DNA from: an uncultured bacterium
Lineage (GTDB): Bacteria; Patescibacteriota; Minisyncoccia; Minisyncoccales; JAQTVQ01
Direction: 5' to 3'
Assembly (NCBI GenBank): GCA_903839905.1
Contig: CAIMDX010000029.1
Span: forward strand, 1 to 6,957
DNA length: 6,957 bases
Positions 5,547-6,957 of the stretch are shown piece after piece (position 1 is the first letter of the stretch; every line of letters begins with the position of its first letter). The notes under the pieces are model-generated. The model did not search any database. It saw nothing but the letters and a program-made list of their open reading frames with translations, and was not told where the DNA came from. Position numbers and translations under genes: made by a program.

Positions 5547-6128
5547 GTGAATAAAAATAACAAAGGTGCTTGGAAGCCGATAAGATCTGTTGCAGCGATA
5601 GACAAGCCTTGGTTTAAAGTGACGGATAATGATTTTAAGGATACGCGCGATGGCAAAGAAATTAAAAATTACTATATCATCAGAAAATCGCCAGCTGCGC
5701 ATATTATACCGATCAATTTGGAAAAACGGGAAATTGTTCTGATTAAGCAATATCGTCCGGGGCCAGACTGTAATTCAATAGAAATTCCGGCTGGAAGCAT
5801 CAGGAAGAATGAAACGCTATTGGAGGCGGCAAAAAGAGAGTTAAAAGAAGAAACCGGATATGAAGCGCAGGGATGGAAGACTCTTGGCAGCTTTTCCTCA
5901 AGCGCCGACAGAGTGCAAGGAAGACCGCAAAATGTTTTCTTCGCATGGGATCTTAAAAAAGTCTGTGAAGGACAGGCTGATACCGGCGGCAAAGCTGAAG
6001 TCTTAAGGATAAAAATAAATGAAGCGAAAAAAATGGTCTGGAGCGGAGAAATCTTAGACTTAATGACATCTATGGCCATCATGGTCGCTGACGATTTTTG
6101 CGCCAAAATGGGTTATCCGAAAAAATAA
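5547..6128 (+). CDS. NUDIX hydrolase, ADP-ribose/nucleotide-sugar pyrophosphatase-like
   Basis: This 193-residue protein has a perfect NUDIX box: Gly83, five residues, Glu88, seven residues, then RELKEETGY at 97-105 with metal-binding Glu98, Glu101 and Glu102. The preceding IEIPAGSI and an N-terminal half with KPWFKV, NYYIIRKSPAAHIIPI and IVLIKQYRPG are typical of the NudF/ADP-ribose pyrophosphatase group, which splits nucleoside diphosphate-X compounds into a mononucleotide and X-phosphate. The substrate loop after the box (GSFSSSADRVQGRPQN) differs from the usual FYxSPG pattern of that group, so the substrate may be a different nucleotide sugar or an ADP-sugar. It is transcribed divergently from hddC, and a role in turning over activated heptose is possible (inference). 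The GTG start at 5547 is chosen because an in-frame TAA lies at 5538-5540 and the N-terminus fits the family. No Shine-Dalgarno is at a usable distance; a purine-rich GGGCGAAGG lies about 16 bases upstream. A strong terminator follows 3 bases after the stop. Confidence 0.9.
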   Translation: MNKNNKGAWKPIRSVAAIDKPWFKVTDNDFKDTRDGKEIKNYYIIRKSPAAHIIPINLEKREIVLIKQYRPGPDCNSIEIPAGSIRKNETLLEAAKRELKEETGYEAQGWKTLGSFSSSADRVQGRPQNVFFAWDLKKVCEGQADTGGKAEVLRIKINEAKKMVWSGEILDLMTSMAIMVADDFCAKMGYPKK

Positions 6129-6131
6129 ATG

Positions 6132-6161
6132 AAAAAAGAGCTGGCATTTCAGCTCTTTTTT
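6132..6161. terminator. Bidirectional rho-independent terminator
   Basis: AAAAAAGAGCTG (6132-6143) pairs perfectly with CAGCTCTTTTTT (6150-6161) around the 6-base loop GCATTT. The GC-containing stem core is followed by a T run on both strands, so it can end the NUDIX transcript rightward and the flippase transcript leftward. It lies in the 60-base convergent gap between their stop codons. Confidence 0.9.
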
Positions 6162-6188
6162 ATTGCAAAAGATAAACGATATAAAATA

Positions 6189-6957
6189 CTATTCTTCAGC
6201 GCGACCCTTCCCTGCCCTGCTGAAGAAAAAATAAAAAACTGAAAAAACAGCAGCATAGACTAGCGCGCCTATTAAGATTGAAAGAAAAATATTAAGACTG
6301 TAGATCATTGGCCGGGAGATGGCAAAATACATTGGCAAACTGGCTAAAAGAGAGGCAACAAAGGTAAAAATAATTTGCGGTCCGATTATTGATTTTATCG
6401 GCGCCGATTTAAATGTAAGCCTAATTAAGAAAGAAAAAATAAAAATCATAGAGATAACCGTTGCTGCGGCTGCTCCATAAAGAGTAAATCTGGGAATCAA
6501 AATAGAATTTAATATCACATTGATTAAGGCTCCTCCCAAAATAGCCCAAAACATTTTCTTCTGCTGGTTCAAAACTATCAATAACTGATTAAAAGGAGTG
6601 CAAAGATAATTGATCCCTGTTGTTAAAATTAAAATTTGAAAAGCAAGGATAGCCGGAAAATAACTGGGATCGTAGACAAAATCAATGATCTTTTGAGCTA
6701 AAATTATCCCTCCGACCATTACAGGCACGGCGAAAAAAATCATAATCTGCAGAAAATAGTTCCAGATCTTCTGCAACCGTTCCGGATGCTTAAGAGCGCT
6801 TGCCAAAGCCGGGAAAAAACATTGAGAAACCAATCCTGCCGGAATCAGCGACGCCCCGACTATCTTAAGGGCCGCGCTATACCAGCCAACCTCTTTTATA
6901 AGTTTAAAAAATCCCATCATCACTGAATCTGTTTGGGTATAAATAAGTGTAAAAAAA
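6189..6957 (-). CDS. Polysaccharide flippase (Wzx/MATE-like, MOP superfamily), N-terminus beyond window
   Basis: The frame is open from the right edge (first full codon at 6956-6954) to a stop at 6189, showing 255 C-terminal residues of a protein that would normally have about 400-500. The first visible residues, TLIYTQTDSVMMGFFKL, match the MOP-flippase motif in which an Asp in a membrane helix precedes a V/IMLG-F stretch, followed by VGWYSAALKIV. The GTG at 6923 therefore lies inside the gene and is not its start. About seven hydrophobic helices can be seen after this motif, with YDPSYFPA and FNQLLIVLNQQKK in loops between helices as in other Wzx proteins. The tail is charged (SRAGKGRAEE). 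Wzx proteins flip undecaprenyl-diphosphate-linked glycan units across the inner membrane. Here it points to export of a glycan that could contain the heptose made by the neighbouring operon (inference). It is not in the heptose operon, from which it is separated by the oppositely oriented NUDIX gene. Confidence 0.87.
   Translation of the reverse strand, partial: FFTLIYTQTDSVMMGFFKLIKEVGWYSAALKIVGASLIPAGLVSQCFFPALASALKHPERLQKIWNYFLQIMIFFAVPVMVGGIILAQKIIDFVYDPSYFPAILAFQILILTTGINYLCTPFNQLLIVLNQQKKMFWAILGGALINVILNSILIPRFTLYGAAAATVISMIFIFSFLIRLTFKSAPIKSIIGPQIIFTFVASLLASLPMYFAISRPMIYSLNIFLSILIGALVYAAVFSVFYFFFSRAGKGRAEE

Noticed and set aside
5672..6106. 144-codon minus-strand frame opposite the NUDIX gene
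   Set aside because: It is antisense to a gene with a perfect NUDIX box, and its translation shows no recognisable motif. It is a shadow frame.
1..6957. CRISPR array, tRNA, insertion sequence or phage element
   Set aside because: I saw no regularly spaced repeats, no cloverleaf-like sequence, no transposase or integrase motifs and no terminal inverted repeats with target duplications.

Overview
This AT-rich bacterial window carries a compact nucleotide-sugar cluster. Its core is a complete set of four enzymes for GDP-activated D-glycero-D-manno-heptose. Six complete genes and one edge-truncated gene run leftward on the minus strand. In transcription order they are hddC (5297-4608), hddA (4527-3520), gmhA (3482-2907), gmhB (2910-2282, frameshifted as given), a transaldolase (2274-1534), an archaeal-type hypoxanthine/guanine phosphoribosyltransferase (1505-936) and, after a 260-base gap, the start of an NAD-dependent nucleotide-sugar epimerase that runs off the left edge (675-1). 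To the right, a NUDIX hydrolase (5547-6128) is transcribed divergently from hddC. It converges on the C-terminal part of a Wzx/MATE-like flippase (6957-6189), with a 12-bp hairpin terminator between them.

How the genes fit together (inference from families): the transaldolase can exchange sedoheptulose 7-phosphate with other sugar phosphates. GmhA would isomerise it to D-glycero-D-manno-heptose 7-phosphate, HddA would phosphorylate C1, GmhB would remove the C7 phosphate, and HddC would attach the nucleotide. The purine phosphoribosyltransferase could supply GMP for GTP. The epimerase could modify a nucleotide sugar, and the flippase would export a lipid-linked glycan. The likely end product is a surface glycan such as capsule, O-antigen or S-layer glycan.

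Organism: TGA is used as a stop (gmhA), so TGA is not reassigned. The start regions lack recognisable Shine-Dalgarno sequences. The phosphoribosyltransferase resembles the archaeal family. This would fit an uncultured bacterial lineage such as Patescibacteria or Omnitrophota, but the sequence alone does not settle it.

The 249-base divergent gap (5298-5546) is the main regulatory region. It contains a near-consensus promoter toward the NUDIX gene, a TATAAT box with an adjacent inverted repeat toward hddC, and a leader of about 165 bases before the NUDIX gene with nested and alternative stem-loops. The most notable oddities are the gmhB frameshift, the unusual active-site residues of GmhA, the structured NUDIX leader, and the inclusion of a transaldolase and a purine-salvage enzyme in a heptose operon.
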